The notes under the pieces: generated by a model
Seen by the model: the letters and a program-made list of their open reading frames with translations, nothing else
Told to the model about the DNA's origin: nothing
Databases searched by the model: none
Position numbers and translations under genes: made by a program
Shown here: positions 33,159-43,268 of the stretch, one piece after another
How positions within the stretch are numbered: position 1 is the stretch's first letter
How the letters are laid out: the number at the start of each line of letters is the position of its first letter
NCBI RefSeq assembly: GCF_024498355.1
Contig: NZ_CP101833.1
Location: 2,771,001-2,835,000 of the forward strand
Reading direction: 5' to 3'
DNA: 64,000 bases
Source of the DNA: Bacillus pumilus
GTDB taxonomy: Bacteria > Bacillota > Bacilli > Bacillales > Bacillaceae

Positions 33159-36100
33159 TGAACACTCTTCCTTCCTACCGCACATAAAGGAACCTGGATT
33201 TTCTTCTCTTTTCCGTTTTCAACCAAATACCCGAAGCCTGGCTGAATGTCTGGTTCTTGTCTTGCATACGGAAGCGGTATGATGTTTTGCTCTGATTTTT
33301 TCATGAGTAACATGGCATGACGAACTTGTTTGATTTCGTTTGTCAGTGCATCATAGCCCTTACTGAATTCGGTATGATTTCCTGATGCAATAAGGCTAAA
33401 GCCTAGGTGTGCATATGACTTCATGAAATCAGCCAATTGATCTTGCAAGCGCGGATCGATCGTCTGCTGAAAACGTGTGATGCCATCGATCACAAGCACA
33501 ACTTGAGGAAATGACAACTGATCGGTCTCTCCCCGGCGAACAGCTTCAACATATATCTCTTCCCTCACCTTGAATAAACGGTCCATTTCCTCTGCCCATT
33601 CGGTGATATCATCCTTTGTTTCAAGGTAATCGATGTTCTCTTCTTTTGCATAATGGGAAAGACCCCGATCAATTGAATCAAAGACGGCCAGCTTTTCAGG
33701 CTTTGCCTCTAAAAGCTGATCAAGCATCAGTTTTGTCACATTTGTTTTCCCGCGCTGCGTTTGACCGATAATGAGGCAGTGTTTATTCTTTTTCAAATCA
33801 AAGTAAACAGGTGCCACTGATTCTTCATCTAGTCCTACTGGAATGTCGTAAGGCTGTTTTTGCCCATCTAAATGACTCTCAAGCTCCCAAACTGTCAGCT
33901 TATCAGGCAGCATTGGAACAGGCTTTGGTTTTTCAGCCTCTTGAAAGCGCTCATGAAGAAGCTGAATCTCTTGTTTCAGATGCTCAAACAATTCGAGATC
34001 GTTCTCTCCTTCAACTGGCAGGAACATTTGTGCAAAGTAAAGCTCTTCCTTGTTGATAATGACTCGTCCCGGAATCGGCTCTAAGCTGAATTTCGGTCTG
34101 CCAATAATCGAATACGCCTCCCCTTGATCCATCAAGTAATGAACAATCTTTGTTTTCAGGTTGTTCATTAGTGATTGGCGCACTGCGTTTACACGAGTCG
34201 CTGTGATCAAGAAGTAAATGCCCAATGACTGTCCATCACGGCTCAGCTGGATAAATTCAGATTCGAGATCATGCATTTCGTCTTTGACAATGTCAAAATT
34301 GTCGATCACGATAAAAATGAACGGAAGCTTTTTCTCATTCAAAGCATTGTACATTTTGATATGACTCATTTCTTGCTGTCTGAATAACCGCTTGCGGTAT
34401 TCAACCTCTTCACGCAGACGCTTCATCGACTTTTGAATTTTTCTCATTTGATCCATTAAGAAATAATCAGCCGTGTGCGGCAGTTTGGCGAGCGGAAGCA
34501 AGGTCCCGTTTCCGAAGTCATAAATATACGCATGCCATTCTTCAGGTGAATATCTCTCCGCAAAGCTCATAAGCAGTGTCGTGGCAGCAAGTGATTTGCC
34601 GTAGCCAGAGGAACCGAAGATTCCAATATTCCCGTCTTCCATCATTTGATAAGAGAGCGGATGCTGGCTTTGCTGATCTGGCTCATCAACAAGCGCAAAA
34701 TGGAAGACATGCTCTTCACTCGACGCATAACGCGTTTTTGGAATGCGCTCTTCAAGCGGTGGAAGCCATGGACTCGGAAGCTTCTCAATCCCAAGCTCTT
34801 GCTGCATACGTTCAATTTCATCCACAACAGCAGAAATTTCCGTCACTGTCTCTTTTTTCACTGCCGGCTCTGTGCTTACCCCTGATAATGGGATGAGCCC
34901 AGTATCTGTCACAATGGCAATGTCATCTTCTGATCCGTAGCCATCTTCCATATATGGTGCACCGCTCCAAGCCGATTGGAACAACTCATAGATCTCATTG
35001 TTCCCAACTTGTAAATATCCCCGGCCTGTGACAGTAATCGACGCGGCATCACTATTTTTCAAAATTTCCTTACTGTCCGACGCATCTTGCACTTTTAGTG
35101 CGACCTTAAAGCGGGAGTTACTCCAAATTTGATCATCAATGACCCCGCCTGGCTTTTGTGTGGCCAAAATGAGATGGACACCAAGGCTTCGGCCAATACG
35201 TGCGGCACTCACAAGCTCCCTGATAAAATCCGGCTCTTCACTTTTTAATTCAGCAAACTCATCAGAGATTAAGAACAAATGAGGCATCGCCTGTTCAGCC
35301 TTTTTCTCCTTATAGAGCTTCGTATAATCATTGATGTGGTTCACATGATACTGATCAAACAACCGCTGTCTTTTCTTCAGTTCACTTTTAATCGACGCAA
35401 GCGCTCTTTCACTAAAGTTCTTGCTGCCTTCGATGTTTGTGATGGTGCCAAGTAAATGCGGAATATTTCGGAACGGCTGCGCCATGCCGCCCCCTTTGTA
35501 ATCAATCAGCAGGAAGGCAACTTCATGCGGGTGAAAGTGTACAGCCAAGGATAATATATACGTCTGTAAAAATTCACTTTTCCCTGACCCCGTTGTTCCA
35601 GCCAACAGGCCGTGCGGGCCGTGTGCTTTTTCATGCAGGTTCAGGTCAACAATATCGTTTCTCCCTTTATAACCGATTGGCACAGATAATGACTTTGCTG
35701 TTTCAGATGTCAGCCATTTTTCACGAATGCCAATGTCGTCTACCTGTTTGGCATGAAACAAATCAAGGAATGAGACCGTTTCTGGGATCGAGTTGGTCAT
35801 TCCGACTTGATGGTCTAACGTTCTCAGTGTTCTGGCAAACAGCTCATTGTCCGCACGCTGATGTGCATCAAGTCGAAATGGAATCCGTACTGCCTTTTTG
35901 TGCTGAATGAGAATATCTCCTTCTTCTTCGTTAATATAACGGACAAGCGTTGAGATATTTTCAGCTAAGCTTTCCTTTGTTTCTGCGGCAAAGATAATTG
36001 AGATGCCGAGGTCTGTCCGGCTGCCTTCTAAGTATTCTAAAATGACATGTTCCGCAATGAGTTCATGGTTTGTCACGATGAACACAAAGTGAGGCGTAAA

Positions 36101-37630
36101 GATTTTTTTCTCTTTTTCTTCTTCTAAATCACGCTCACGTAAAATTTCATAAATAGAGGACAAAAGCTGATCGCGGGTTTGTTCGTTGTAAATAAACCCT
36201 TTACCGTATGTATGAGGCAGCTGGAAATGCGGCAGCCATTTCATCCATTCCCAATTCTCATACTCCTGCTCATTAAAGATAAAGACAAATCTCAAATCGT
36301 GATAGCTGTGCGAGAAAGCAAGCTGGCCGACAAGCTGGTGAAGCTCATTTTTCACAATCGCAGGCTTTCCAATTAAGCCTGTTGGGCCGTCAGCAAGACC
36401 GAATGTAATCGGTACATCCTTCACCTCACGATAGACTTTTTGCATGTGCTGCGTTTGTTCCATTAAGTCATCAATGTCACGATTGGCCATATCGCCGCCG
36501 CTCGTCGATAATTCATAGCTTGACGGAACTGCACCTGTCCCAAGACGCAGCTGCAAAAAGTCATCACTGATAAGCGTCTTTTCCCAAATCCGCCCACTGA
36601 TTTCTGACGTCAAGTATTTCATTTGTTCAAATGATGGATAATGATACGTCAAGATAAATTGCTGACGGTCATACAGCTCTTGCAGCTCTTTCCGTTTATT
36701 TTCTAAGTAAAGTGAGTATACCCGCTGCCGTTTCTCTTCTCGTCTTTTGCGCTGTGACTTCTCTTTAAAGTATTGAACGGACGATGTAATTAACGTCATA
36801 ATAAACATTGCCATCGACACAACAATAAAAATCCCGCGCGGCTGGATGAGTGCGACTATTCCCATGACAATAAGCATCACAAGCGGAGGGAGGACAACAA
36901 GCCAAAGCCCTCTGCTGCTATTTTCACTCTCCTGCGAAGGAAAGCTAAATGAAACCCGATCATCAGGCAGATCATAAATTAAACGTGGTGTTCGTCTGTA
37001 TAAAGGGTATTTTTGTTTTGTTTCTGTGCTTGGTGGTCTTGTTTTCTCTAAACGTGTTTGAAATGGTTCGTATGCTGTCACTTGCAATAAATCATCATCT
37101 TTAAGTGTAACCGTCAGAAAGTTCCAGAACAGCTCATCACCGGCATGAATCTTTTCTGGTCCGTGGATTTGCTTTCCGTTCACATAAATCGTCTCATTCT
37201 GAGGTATGACATACCAAGTTCCTTCGATTTTTTCTAAAGTGAACTGCTTGGCATCTTGAAACATAGCATGAGCTTGTTCTTTCCACACATCGATCTCATC
37301 TTTCTCCTCATTTGAAAAAGACACCTCGACTCTATTTCCTAGGTAATAAATGTGTTGATCATGATGTGCATCCAGTAAAATGAGTGTGAGTGATCCAATT
37401 TCACACGGCTCATGTGGAAGTAATTTGCCTTTCTTCTTCTCTCCCTGGTAAATTGAAAAACCATCATTCGATTCATTAGGTGATAAACGAATCGCTCCTT
37501 CATCAAATGAAAGTGAAGAGATTGTCACGGTATGCTCTATTTCAGGTCCAATCACAGCTTCTCGATTGAACTGCTCATCTAAACGGACGGTTTGATAATC
37601 CTCCTCATAAAAAACCCAAAGAAGACTCAA
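33155..37630 (-). CDS. essC: Type VII secretion motor ATPase EssC (YukB)
   Basis: A 1491-residue motor protein (B. subtilis YukBA about 1495). Two N-terminal FHA-like domains (about 1-180) precede two membrane segments (about 225-265). Three FtsK/SpoIIIE ATPase domains follow, with P-loops GTTGSGKS, GSSGYGKS and GQTQRGKT in order; the first has a full Walker B (LLIDYKGGG). It binds and drives export of WXG100 substrates such as YukE. TTG 37630 (MSLLWVFYEEDY) follows GAGGAGGTG; the frame is open 30 bp further but that stretch contains the ribosome site. The gene is intact as one frame. Confidence 0.94.
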   Translation of the reverse strand: MSLLWVFYEEDYQTVRLDEQFNREAVIGPEIEHTVTISSLSFDEGAIRLSPNESNDGFSIYQGEKKKGKLLPHEPCEIGSLTLILLDAHHDQHIYYLGNRVEVSFSNEEKDEIDVWKEQAHAMFQDAKQFTLEKIEGTWYVIPQNETIYVNGKQIHGPEKIHAGDELFWNFLTVTLKDDDLLQVTAYEPFQTRLEKTRPPSTETKQKYPLYRRTPRLIYDLPDDRVSFSFPSQESENSSRGLWLVVLPPLVMLIVMGIVALIQPRGIFIVVSMAMFIMTLITSSVQYFKEKSQRKRREEKRQRVYSLYLENKRKELQELYDRQQFILTYHYPSFEQMKYLTSEISGRIWEKTLISDDFLQLRLGTGAVPSSYELSTSGGDMANRDIDDLMEQTQHMQKVYREVKDVPITFGLADGPTGLIGKPAIVKNELHQLVGQLAFSHSYHDLRFVFIFNEQEYENWEWMKWLPHFQLPHTYGKGFIYNEQTRDQLLSSIYEILRERDLEEEKEKKIFTPHFVFIVTNHELIAEHVILEYLEGSRTDLGISIIFAAETKESLAENISTLVRYINEEEGDILIQHKKAVRIPFRLDAHQRADNELFARTLRTLDHQVGMTNSIPETVSFLDLFHAKQVDDIGIREKWLTSETAKSLSVPIGYKGRNDIVDLNLHEKAHGPHGLLAGTTGSGKSEFLQTYILSLAVHFHPHEVAFLLIDYKGGGMAQPFRNIPHLLGTITNIEGSKNFSERALASIKSELKKRQRLFDQYHVNHINDYTKLYKEKKAEQAMPHLFLISDEFAELKSEEPDFIRELVSAARIGRSLGVHLILATQKPGGVIDDQIWSNSRFKVALKVQDASDSKEILKNSDAASITVTGRGYLQVGNNEIYELFQSAWSGAPYMEDGYGSEDDIAIVTDTGLIPLSGVSTEPAVKKETVTEISAVVDEIERMQQELGIEKLPSPWLPPLEERIPKTRYASSEEHVFHFALVDEPDQQSQHPLSYQMMEDGNIGIFGSSGYGKSLAATTLLMSFAERYSPEEWHAYIYDFGNGTLLPLAKLPHTADYFLMDQMRKIQKSMKRLREEVEYRKRLFRQQEMSHIKMYNALNEKKLPFIFIVIDNFDIVKDEMHDLESEFIQLSRDGQSLGIYFLITATRVNAVRQSLMNNLKTKIVHYLMDQGEAYSIIGRPKFSLEPIPGRVIINKEELYFAQMFLPVEGENDLELFEHLKQEIQLLHERFQEAEKPKPVPMLPDKLTVWELESHLDGQKQPYDIPVGLDEESVAPVYFDLKKNKHCLIIGQTQRGKTNVTKLMLDQLLEAKPEKLAVFDSIDRGLSHYAKEENIDYLETKDDITEWAEEMDRLFKVREEIYVEAVRRGETDQLSFPQVVLVIDGITRFQQTIDPRLQDQLADFMKSYAHLGFSLIASGNHTEFSKGYDALTNEIKQVRHAMLLMKKSEQNIIPLPYARQEPDIQPGFGYLVENGKEKKIQVPLCAVGRKSVQ

Positions 37631-37681
37631 ACGCTCCACCTCCTCATGGGACAGCACCAACTGTCAGTTGTATCGAAAGAA

Positions 37682-38995
37682 TTATTTTTTCTCATCTTTT
37701 TTTGTCTGAGAGGGATTCTTTTTTGAATCAGATTCTTTCTCTTTTTTCTCCTGATCGGCTTTTGACTGCTCTTTTTGATCAGCTGTTTCATCTGTTTGGC
37801 TCGCGCCTGAGGAGTCATTGGTGCTTGTCTCCGTTGTTTCTTTTTCTTCATATTTCGCCATTTCCTTAATGATTGGATCTAACTGTTTTTGTTTTTCTTC
37901 AGCAGAAAGATTATCATCATTTTGGATTTCATTGCGATAGGCGACGAGTGCAGTGAAAATGTATCGATCGTCCCCAAGTACCCGTGCAATATCTAGCGCT
38001 TCCTTGCTATTGCCTTGTCCAATGTGAATCCAGAAAAGGAAGTATTGCGGATCTGTCTGCAATGTGTACGTATCCGTGATTTCTTTTTTGTGCTGATCAA
38101 GTAACAGGCTGCCTTGGTTCGTTTGCACATACGAAATGGCCAGTTCATATTGAAGAGAGACTGGCATTTGATTAGCTGGATATTTTTCTAACGTATCCAC
38201 CACTTGGCTGTACTGTTTGTTGAGATAATATTTGTTTGCCTCGACATACGCTTCTTGTTTCGGCATCGCGAAAAAGAAGGTGTAAATGGTATACACCAAT
38301 GCCGGAATCAAAAGGACAAGGAGACCCAGTCCAATGTATCGTTCGATCTTCCATTTCTTTTTAGGAATGGTTAATAGCGTTTTTTCTTTCGTTTCGAGCG
38401 CTTCGATCTTTTGCTGAATAAGGGCGGACAATTCTTCCAGCGACTGCGTTTCACTGATTTCCTTTGCCAGCTCAGATAATTTCAACGTATCATGATAAGC
38501 CAAATATTCCTGAAACTGATACTCATGGTCAACCACTCGAAGAATGACAGCTTTGACCTCTTTTAACAGACGATGCTCATCGATTTCATACGGCGGGATG
38601 CTTTCTTTGACCCCGTAATGCAAAAATGCAGGAGCTAAGCCTTGATGAAAAACAATGTTTTCAGGAGAAACAATAGGATGCAGCCGCTTCACGTCGTGTT
38701 TGCAAACTGCATCGACAAGCTGGTATGAAAAAATCCATTTGCTTTTTTCATCCTTGGCATGGATGAAACGAAATTCCTGATAGGCAGGAGGCGGTTCAAT
38801 TGAGATCACGACCTCACCTTCAGTTAATTGAATCTCTTTTTTAAATGAAGGATTGATGTCTTTGATCGGTGCCGCTTCTAAACCGTCTAAGAGTTTAATC
38901 GTCTCTCTTTGAAAAATGAAGGTGTAGGTGCCTTCCTCTTTTTTCATGACTGCTTCTAATTGTTCTTCTAAATAGGAACTCTTTTTATCTGCCAT
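37682..38995 (-). CDS. yukC: Type VII secretion protein EssB (YukC)
   Basis: A 437-residue protein. The N-terminal cytoplasmic pseudokinase-like domain (about 1-215) is followed by one membrane segment (IGLGLLVLLIPALVYTIYTFFF) and an extracytoplasmic helical domain. The C-terminal 60 residues are highly charged and rich in Lys, Glu, Asp and Ser (ending SKKNPSQTKKDEKK). EssB is a central membrane component that contacts EssC and YukD. Lies between yukD and essC in the operon; AAAGGAC precedes the ATG. Confidence 0.93.
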   Translation of the reverse strand: MADKKSSYLEEQLEAVMKKEEGTYTFIFQRETIKLLDGLEAAPIKDINPSFKKEIQLTEGEVVISIEPPPAYQEFRFIHAKDEKSKWIFSYQLVDAVCKHDVKRLHPIVSPENIVFHQGLAPAFLHYGVKESIPPYEIDEHRLLKEVKAVILRVVDHEYQFQEYLAYHDTLKLSELAKEISETQSLEELSALIQQKIEALETKEKTLLTIPKKKWKIERYIGLGLLVLLIPALVYTIYTFFFAMPKQEAYVEANKYYLNKQYSQVVDTLEKYPANQMPVSLQYELAISYVQTNQGSLLLDQHKKEITDTYTLQTDPQYFLFWIHIGQGNSKEALDIARVLGDDRYIFTALVAYRNEIQNDDNLSAEEKQKQLDPIIKEMAKYEEKETTETSTNDSSGASQTDETADQKEQSKADQEKKEKESDSKKNPSQTKKDEKK

Positions 38996-39009
38996 TTACA
39001 AAAGTCCTT

Positions 39010-39249
39010 TCATAGTATTTCCAGCCTGTCCCCTGTAGTGATCCCACAGTCTGACAGCTTATATTCGCCTGAAAACACAGCTTTCTTATTGACTACACGC
39101 ACCCATCCGCCTTCTCGCTTAGGAAGTGAGATTTGTTTTGCCTGCCAGGCGATATGGATGACTTGCTTAATATGTAAATAATTTGATAGTCTCAAATCAA
39201 ACACACTGCCATCATAATTTTTTAAGTCGATGGTAATATCGATATACAC
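39010..39249 (-). CDS. yukD: Ubiquitin-like type VII secretion protein YukD (EsaB)
   Basis: A 79-residue beta-grasp protein, identical in length to B. subtilis YukD, reading MYIDITIDLKNYDGSVFDLR at the start and KLSDCGITTGDRLEIL at the end. It is a cytoplasmic ubiquitin-like fold that is not conjugated to targets and regulates or docks on the secretion machine. GTG 39249 follows GAGGTGG; the open frame extends to 39264. Confidence 0.93.
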   Translation of the reverse strand: MYIDITIDLKNYDGSVFDLRLSNYLHIKQVIHIAWQAKQISLPKREGGWVRVVNKKAVFSGEYKLSDCGITTGDRLEIL

Positions 39250-39275
39250 AAATTTCCACCTCACAAAATAGAAAG

Positions 39276-39306
39276 AGCGCCGGCATCAATTGACAGACTC
39301 GGCGCT
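39276..39306 (-). terminator. Intercistronic hairpin between yukE and yukD
   Basis: AGCGCCG / CGGCGCT stem with a long loop, followed on the minus strand by CTTTC. It is likely a partial terminator or 3'-end stabiliser that makes yukE mRNA more abundant than the machinery genes. Confidence 0.65.
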
Positions 39307-39344
39307 TTTTCTGCTTTTCACACTTAGAAAGGAAATCACTTTGA

Positions 39345-39638
39345 TTAGCCGCGGATTTGGCTTGCGATGTCTTGGTCAGTGCTTTCAAGTGTATTTGCAG
39401 TTTGATCAAGCTGATTGCTGACATCTGTTAATAGATCAGACATTTTGATGAATGAAGGCTTTAGCTGTTCATATTGATCAGCAAATGCTTCACTAGAAGC
39501 ACCTTCCCACATTCCTTTTAGATCAGAGATCATTCTATTGAGACGATCAACTTGGTTTAGCACTTCTTGACTTTCAACACCATATTGCTTAGCGGTCGCT
39601 CTTAGTTCTTCTGGGGTTACGCGAATAATTCCTGACAT
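39345..39638 (-). CDS. yukE: WXG100 (ESAT-6-like) secreted protein YukE
   Basis: A 97-residue helical hairpin protein, nearly identical to B. subtilis YukE. The WXG motif appears as KGMWEGASSEAF at the turn (around residue 43), and the C-terminal export motif is in the second helix. It is the main small substrate of the yuk type VII system and a probable co-effector for other substrates. ATG 39638 was chosen over an ATG 9 bp upstream because GGGAGG is then at normal distance. Confidence 0.95.
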   Translation of the reverse strand: MSGIIRVTPEELRATAKQYGVESQEVLNQVDRLNRMISDLKGMWEGASSEAFADQYEQLKPSFIKMSDLLTDVSNQLDQTANTLESTDQDIASQIRG

Positions 39639-40043
39639 ATTCCTCATTACCTCCCGTGCATAGCCGCCATATAATGGGCTAATCCACTTATTTTTTGACG
39701 TTATTATTATAAAAACAGAAATGATACACAGTCAAACAAATCTGTTTTTATTTTACAAAATGAGTCTATAGAATTACTGTTTTTTCGCTCTTTATCTAGT
39801 ATTTAACATTTTTTTGGTCATATATTCTTAATAAGTGTACACGCACTCGGATGAATCTTTTCACCTATTGATTTTTTACTACGTTATTATTGTACTATTT
39901 CTTTTTGGTATCCATTTATGACCAAACCACTCAGATCTATCGCTTTCTGTTTTTTTAAGTTTATGGCATTTTTTTATTGATTTACGTACCTCATTCTCTT
40001 CATAATGTAAGTACGTGAAATATTCGAAAAAGCAGGGGTTTTT
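39639..40043. other. Divergent promoter region yukE / adeR
   Basis: 405 bp, very AT-rich, with no gene that I can support. It must hold the promoters of the yuk operon (DegU-activated in B. subtilis) and of adeR. I see several T-tracts and no operator that I could name with confidence. Confidence 0.6.
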
Positions 40044-41273
40044 ATGACAAAAAAGACAGATCCATTTAAGTATAGTCTTGATCGTTTAGAGGATGTGGCA
40101 GACCAAATTAGTGATGTGCTCAATTGCCCTATTACTATAGAAGATACTCATCATCGATTATTGGCATATAGCACACACAATGATTTCACTGATCCCGCCA
40201 GAACTTCAACCATTATCTCCCGCCGTGTACCGGAAAAAGTCATTAATCGGCTTTGGAAGGACGGCATCATTCCTACACTACTTAAAACAGATGAACCGCT
40301 TCGTGTACCTCAAATTGCAGAAGTAGGTTTATCTAGCAGGGTCGCCATTTCAATATGGAAGGACAAAGAGGTGCTCGGATTTATCTGGGCCATTGAATCC
40401 ACGCAGCCTTTTTCAGAAGAAGAAATGGACCTTCTCAAAATGGCAGCCCATGCCGTTAAAAACAAATTACTCAATTTACAAATTCGAAAAACGAAAACAG
40501 TAGAACGCAATCAGGAGCTTTTTTGGAAGATGCTCACAGGTCATATTCATGAGAAGGATGAGATGCTTGACCTATTTTTGAGACTTGGCATGAGATGTCC
40601 AGACACGTATGCCATTATCATCTTTCGCCTCCGTGATGAACTCACAGAGGCGACGGAAAAAAAGCTGTCCTATCTGCTTGAAACAACGCAGCAAGTGCAG
40701 GTACTATTAACGACTGTTGATTTTCACGAATTCATTATTCTTGTCTCACCAAAAACAGAGCACCCGCTTCAAGATATTAAACAATTCACAAGCGGCATGC
40801 TGCAGCAGCTGTCTGACCGTTATCATATCCATCACGTTCAGGCGGCCATTGGCGGAATTTACGATCATATCTCTCAAATTCAGCCGTCCTATAAAGAAGC
40901 ACTGGCTGTATTGAAAACAAAAGAACGCTTTCCTGTTGAAACGGAACGTTTAAACAGTTTTTCTGAACTCGGCATTTATCAATATTTAGATGTGCTGGCT
41001 GAAAAGCGAAAGGGCTCGTCTTATTCCAGTTACTCTTTATCGAAGCTGGAGGATTACGACCTAAGGCATCATTCCAACCTAGTCGAAACCCTTGAACGGT
41101 TTATTGATTGTGACAGCAATGCCAATATCGCCGCAAAGCAATTAAACATTCATATCAACACATTGAATTACAGACTAAAGCGGATTACAGACATTGCAGA
41201 AATTGATTTAAAAAACATGAATGAGAAAATGACCATTTATCTTGATATGAAGCTAAAAAACGTCCGTTTGTGA
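40044..41273 (+). CDS. adeR: PucR-family regulator AdeR (activator of ald)
   Basis: A 409-residue regulator. The N-terminal half has a GAF-like sensing region (LNCPITIEDTHHRLLAYST, SIWKDKEVLGFIWAIE). The C-terminus holds the PucR/CdaR helix-turn-helix (LVETLERFIDCDSNANIAAKQLNIHINTLNYRLKRI). In B. subtilis AdeR activates the alanine dehydrogenase gene in response to alanine; ald lies 110 bp downstream here too. AGCAGGGG precedes the ATG. Confidence 0.92.
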   Translation: MTKKTDPFKYSLDRLEDVADQISDVLNCPITIEDTHHRLLAYSTHNDFTDPARTSTIISRRVPEKVINRLWKDGIIPTLLKTDEPLRVPQIAEVGLSSRVAISIWKDKEVLGFIWAIESTQPFSEEEMDLLKMAAHAVKNKLLNLQIRKTKTVERNQELFWKMLTGHIHEKDEMLDLFLRLGMRCPDTYAIIIFRLRDELTEATEKKLSYLLETTQQVQVLLTTVDFHEFIILVSPKTEHPLQDIKQFTSGMLQQLSDRYHIHHVQAAIGGIYDHISQIQPSYKEALAVLKTKERFPVETERLNSFSELGIYQYLDVLAEKRKGSSYSSYSLSKLEDYDLRHHSNLVETLERFIDCDSNANIAAKQLNIHINTLNYRLKRITDIAEIDLKNMNEKMTIYLDMKLKNVRL

Positions 41274-41299
41274 AATTTCACAAAGAGGCGTTTTTTTAT
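41258..41299 (+). terminator. Terminator of adeR
   Basis: Long imperfect stem built on TTTGTGAAATTTCACAAA, extended by AACG-C / G-CGTT, followed by seven T residues; it overlaps the adeR stop codon. Confidence 0.85.
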
Positions 41300-41383
41300 T
41301 TTTTATTTCAACCGAAGAATTTTCTAAACTTTCAGGATACACTAGACATACAATATCAATAGATAAGCATAGGAGGAATAAAC

Positions 41384-42520
41384 ATGATCATCGGCATTCC
41401 GAAAGAAATTAAGAACAATGAAAACCGAGTGGCATTAACACCAGGAGCAGCTTCTCAATTGCTTTCAGCTGGACACCAGATTTTAATTGAAACAAACGCT
41501 GGTTCTGGAAGCGGATTCACTGATGACGATTATGTATCTGTTGGTGCAGAGATCCTTGATCAGGCGAAAGATGTATGGGCATCTTCTGATATGATCATGA
41601 AGGTAAAAGAACCATTATTTGAGGAATATCTATATTTCAGAGAAGGACTCATCTTATTTACGTACCTGCATCTTGCCGCAGAGCCCTCCTTGGCTGAAGC
41701 ATTGAAACAAAAAGGCGTCACAGCCATTGCTTATGAAACGGTAACGGACGGAAAATCACTTCCCCTGTTAACCCCTATGTCTGAAGTGGCAGGCAGAATG
41801 GCCGCTCAAATCGGTGCACAATTTTTAGAAAAACCAAAAGGCGGGAAAGGCATTTTGCTCGCAGGCGTGCCAGGGGTATCTAGAGGGAAGGTCACCATTA
41901 TAGGCGGCGGTGTTGTTGGAACAAATGCAGCGAAAATGGCCGTCGGACTTGGCGCAGATGTAACACTCATTGATTTAAACGCGGAGCGATTACGTCAGCT
42001 GGACGATCAGTTTGGTCATCAAATGAAAACGTTAATGTCTAACCCTGTCAACATTGCAGATTCAGTCAGTGAGGCAGACCTGCTCATTTGTGCCGTTCTA
42101 ATACCAGGTGCCAAAGCACCGACCCTTGTGACAGAAGAAATGGTGAAACAAATGAAGCCTGGTTCCGTCATTGTCGATGTAGCCATTGACCAAGGCGGGA
42201 TTGTGGAAACAGTTGATCATATCACAACACATGATCAGCCTACTTATGAAAAACACGGCATTTTACATTATGCTGTCGCCAATATGCCAGGCGCGGTACC
42301 GCGGACATCGACTGTTGCTTTAACCAATGTCACCGTTCCATACGCGCTGCAAATTGCAAATAAAGGCGCTGCAAAAGCCATCAAAGAAAACAATGCCATC
42401 GCAGAAGGCGTCAATGTGATGAACGGACATATCACATATGAAGCCGTTGCTCGTGATCTTGGCTATGATTATGTGCCTGTCAGTAAAGCCATTGATACAT
42501 CTTCTATGACCGAAGCTTAA
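41384..42520 (+). CDS. ald: L-alanine dehydrogenase
   Basis: A 378-residue enzyme, the same length as B. subtilis Ald. It oxidises L-alanine to pyruvate and ammonia with NAD+. Visible: N-terminal [20 protein letters not shown], catalytic K75 in MKVKEP and H96 in TYLHLAAE, the NAD-binding [22 protein letters not shown], and D270 within VAIDQGG. Needed for growth on alanine and for sporulation. Good AGGAGG upstream; own terminator downstream. Confidence 0.96.
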   Translation: MIIGIPKEIKNNENRVALTPGAASQLLSAGHQILIETNAGSGSGFTDDDYVSVGAEILDQAKDVWASSDMIMKVKEPLFEEYLYFREGLILFTYLHLAAEPSLAEALKQKGVTAIAYETVTDGKSLPLLTPMSEVAGRMAAQIGAQFLEKPKGGKGILLAGVPGVSRGKVTIIGGGVVGTNAAKMAVGLGADVTLIDLNAERLRQLDDQFGHQMKTLMSNPVNIADSVSEADLLICAVLIPGAKAPTLVTEEMVKQMKPGSVIVDVAIDQGGIVETVDHITTHDQPTYEKHGILHYAVANMPGAVPRTSTVALTNVTVPYALQIANKGAAKAIKENNAIAEGVNVMNGHITYEAVARDLGYDYVPVSKAIDTSSMTEA

Positions 42521-42525
42521 TATCC

Positions 42526-42555
42526 AGCCCGCCCTTTTCAGGAGCGGGTTTTATT
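42526..42555 (+). terminator. Terminator of ald
   Basis: Stem CCCGC / GCGGG (AGCCCGCC...GAGCGGGTT) followed by TTTTATT, touching the BirA operator. Confidence 0.8.
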
Positions 42556-42606
42556 GTTAACCTAAAATAAAAACAGGTTGACAAAAAATCCTCTTCCCCT
42601 TAATCT
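42554..42606 (+). promoter_or_regulatory. BirA (biotin repressor) operator and promoter of bioY
   Basis: TTGTTAACC (42554-42562), 13 bp, GGTTGACAA (42576-42584) is an inverted repeat that matches the Bacillus BirA box with one mismatch. The right arm contains the -35 TTGACA (42578-42583); 17 bp on is the -10 TAATCT (42601-42606). BirA with biotinoyl-AMP would therefore block RNA polymerase directly. This supports biotin as the substrate of the downstream BioY. Confidence 0.9.
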
Positions 42607-42636
42607 ATTTGTACAGATAAGACAGGGGGAAACATC

Positions 42637-43233
42637 ATGCAAAAGAAGACAAGAACGGCTGACTTTGTGCTAGTCGGAATGTTTGCTGCACTGATGGCCA
42701 TAGGAGCCAACATCACATCGATCGTACCATTTTTACAGGTCGGCGGGATTCCACTCACCATGCAGCCGTTTTTTTGTGTGCTTGCTGGTCTTTTGCTAGG
42801 CAGACGACTTGGCGCATTAGCCATGATTGTCTATGCCTTAGTTGGGATTGCTGGCGCACCTGTATTCGCACAGTTCTCCGCGGGCCTTGGTGTCATTTTA
42901 GGCAAAAGCGGCGGTTTTGTGTTATCGTACATTCCTGCTGCCTGGCTTGCCGGCTTCATTCTTGAAAAGAGACAACACCCTGGCTTTGGCCGCTTTTTGA
43001 TTGCAGCCATTGCTGGAACGACCGTGATGTATGTGATCGGGACAACTTATACGTACATCGCGTTAAATGTTTGGCTGAATGCACCAATTTCTTATCAAAC
43101 CACATGGTTCTTCATGATCTGGTTTATGGTCAAAGACTACGCTTTGACTATTGTCCTTGCGATGCTGGCTCCTAAAATTTATCGCTCTGTTTCAAAAGCT
43201 ACATCCTTTCGAAAAGAACAAACAGCCTCATAA
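42637..43233 (+). CDS. bioYB: Biotin ECF transporter substrate-binding subunit BioY
   Basis: A 198-residue BioY protein with six membrane segments. Family motifs are FAALMAIGANITSIVPFLQVGGIPLTMQPFFCVLAGLLLGRRLG, GAPVFAQFSAGLGVILGKSGGFVLSYIPAAW and a C-terminal FFMIWFMVKDYALTIVLAMLAPKIY. It captures biotin and works with the shared energising module EcfAA'T encoded elsewhere. Preceded by CAGGGGG and by the BirA operator. Corresponds to yuiG/bioYB of B. subtilis by position. Confidence 0.94.
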   Translation: MQKKTRTADFVLVGMFAALMAIGANITSIVPFLQVGGIPLTMQPFFCVLAGLLLGRRLGALAMIVYALVGIAGAPVFAQFSAGLGVILGKSGGFVLSYIPAAWLAGFILEKRQHPGFGRFLIAAIAGTTVMYVIGTTYTYIALNVWLNAPISYQTTWFFMIWFMVKDYALTIVLAMLAPKIYRSVSKATSFRKEQTAS

Positions 43234-43241
43234 AGATCAAA

Positions 43242-43268
43242 AAAGGTTCCTCTCCATGGAGGAACCTT
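43242..43268. terminator. Terminator of bioY; left member of a perfect 27-bp duplication
   Basis: A palindrome with arms AAAGGTTCCTC / GAGGAACCTT around the centre CATGG. The identical 27 bp recur at 43444-43470, on the other side of repeat copy C. It lies 8 bp after the bioY stop. Confidence 0.88.
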
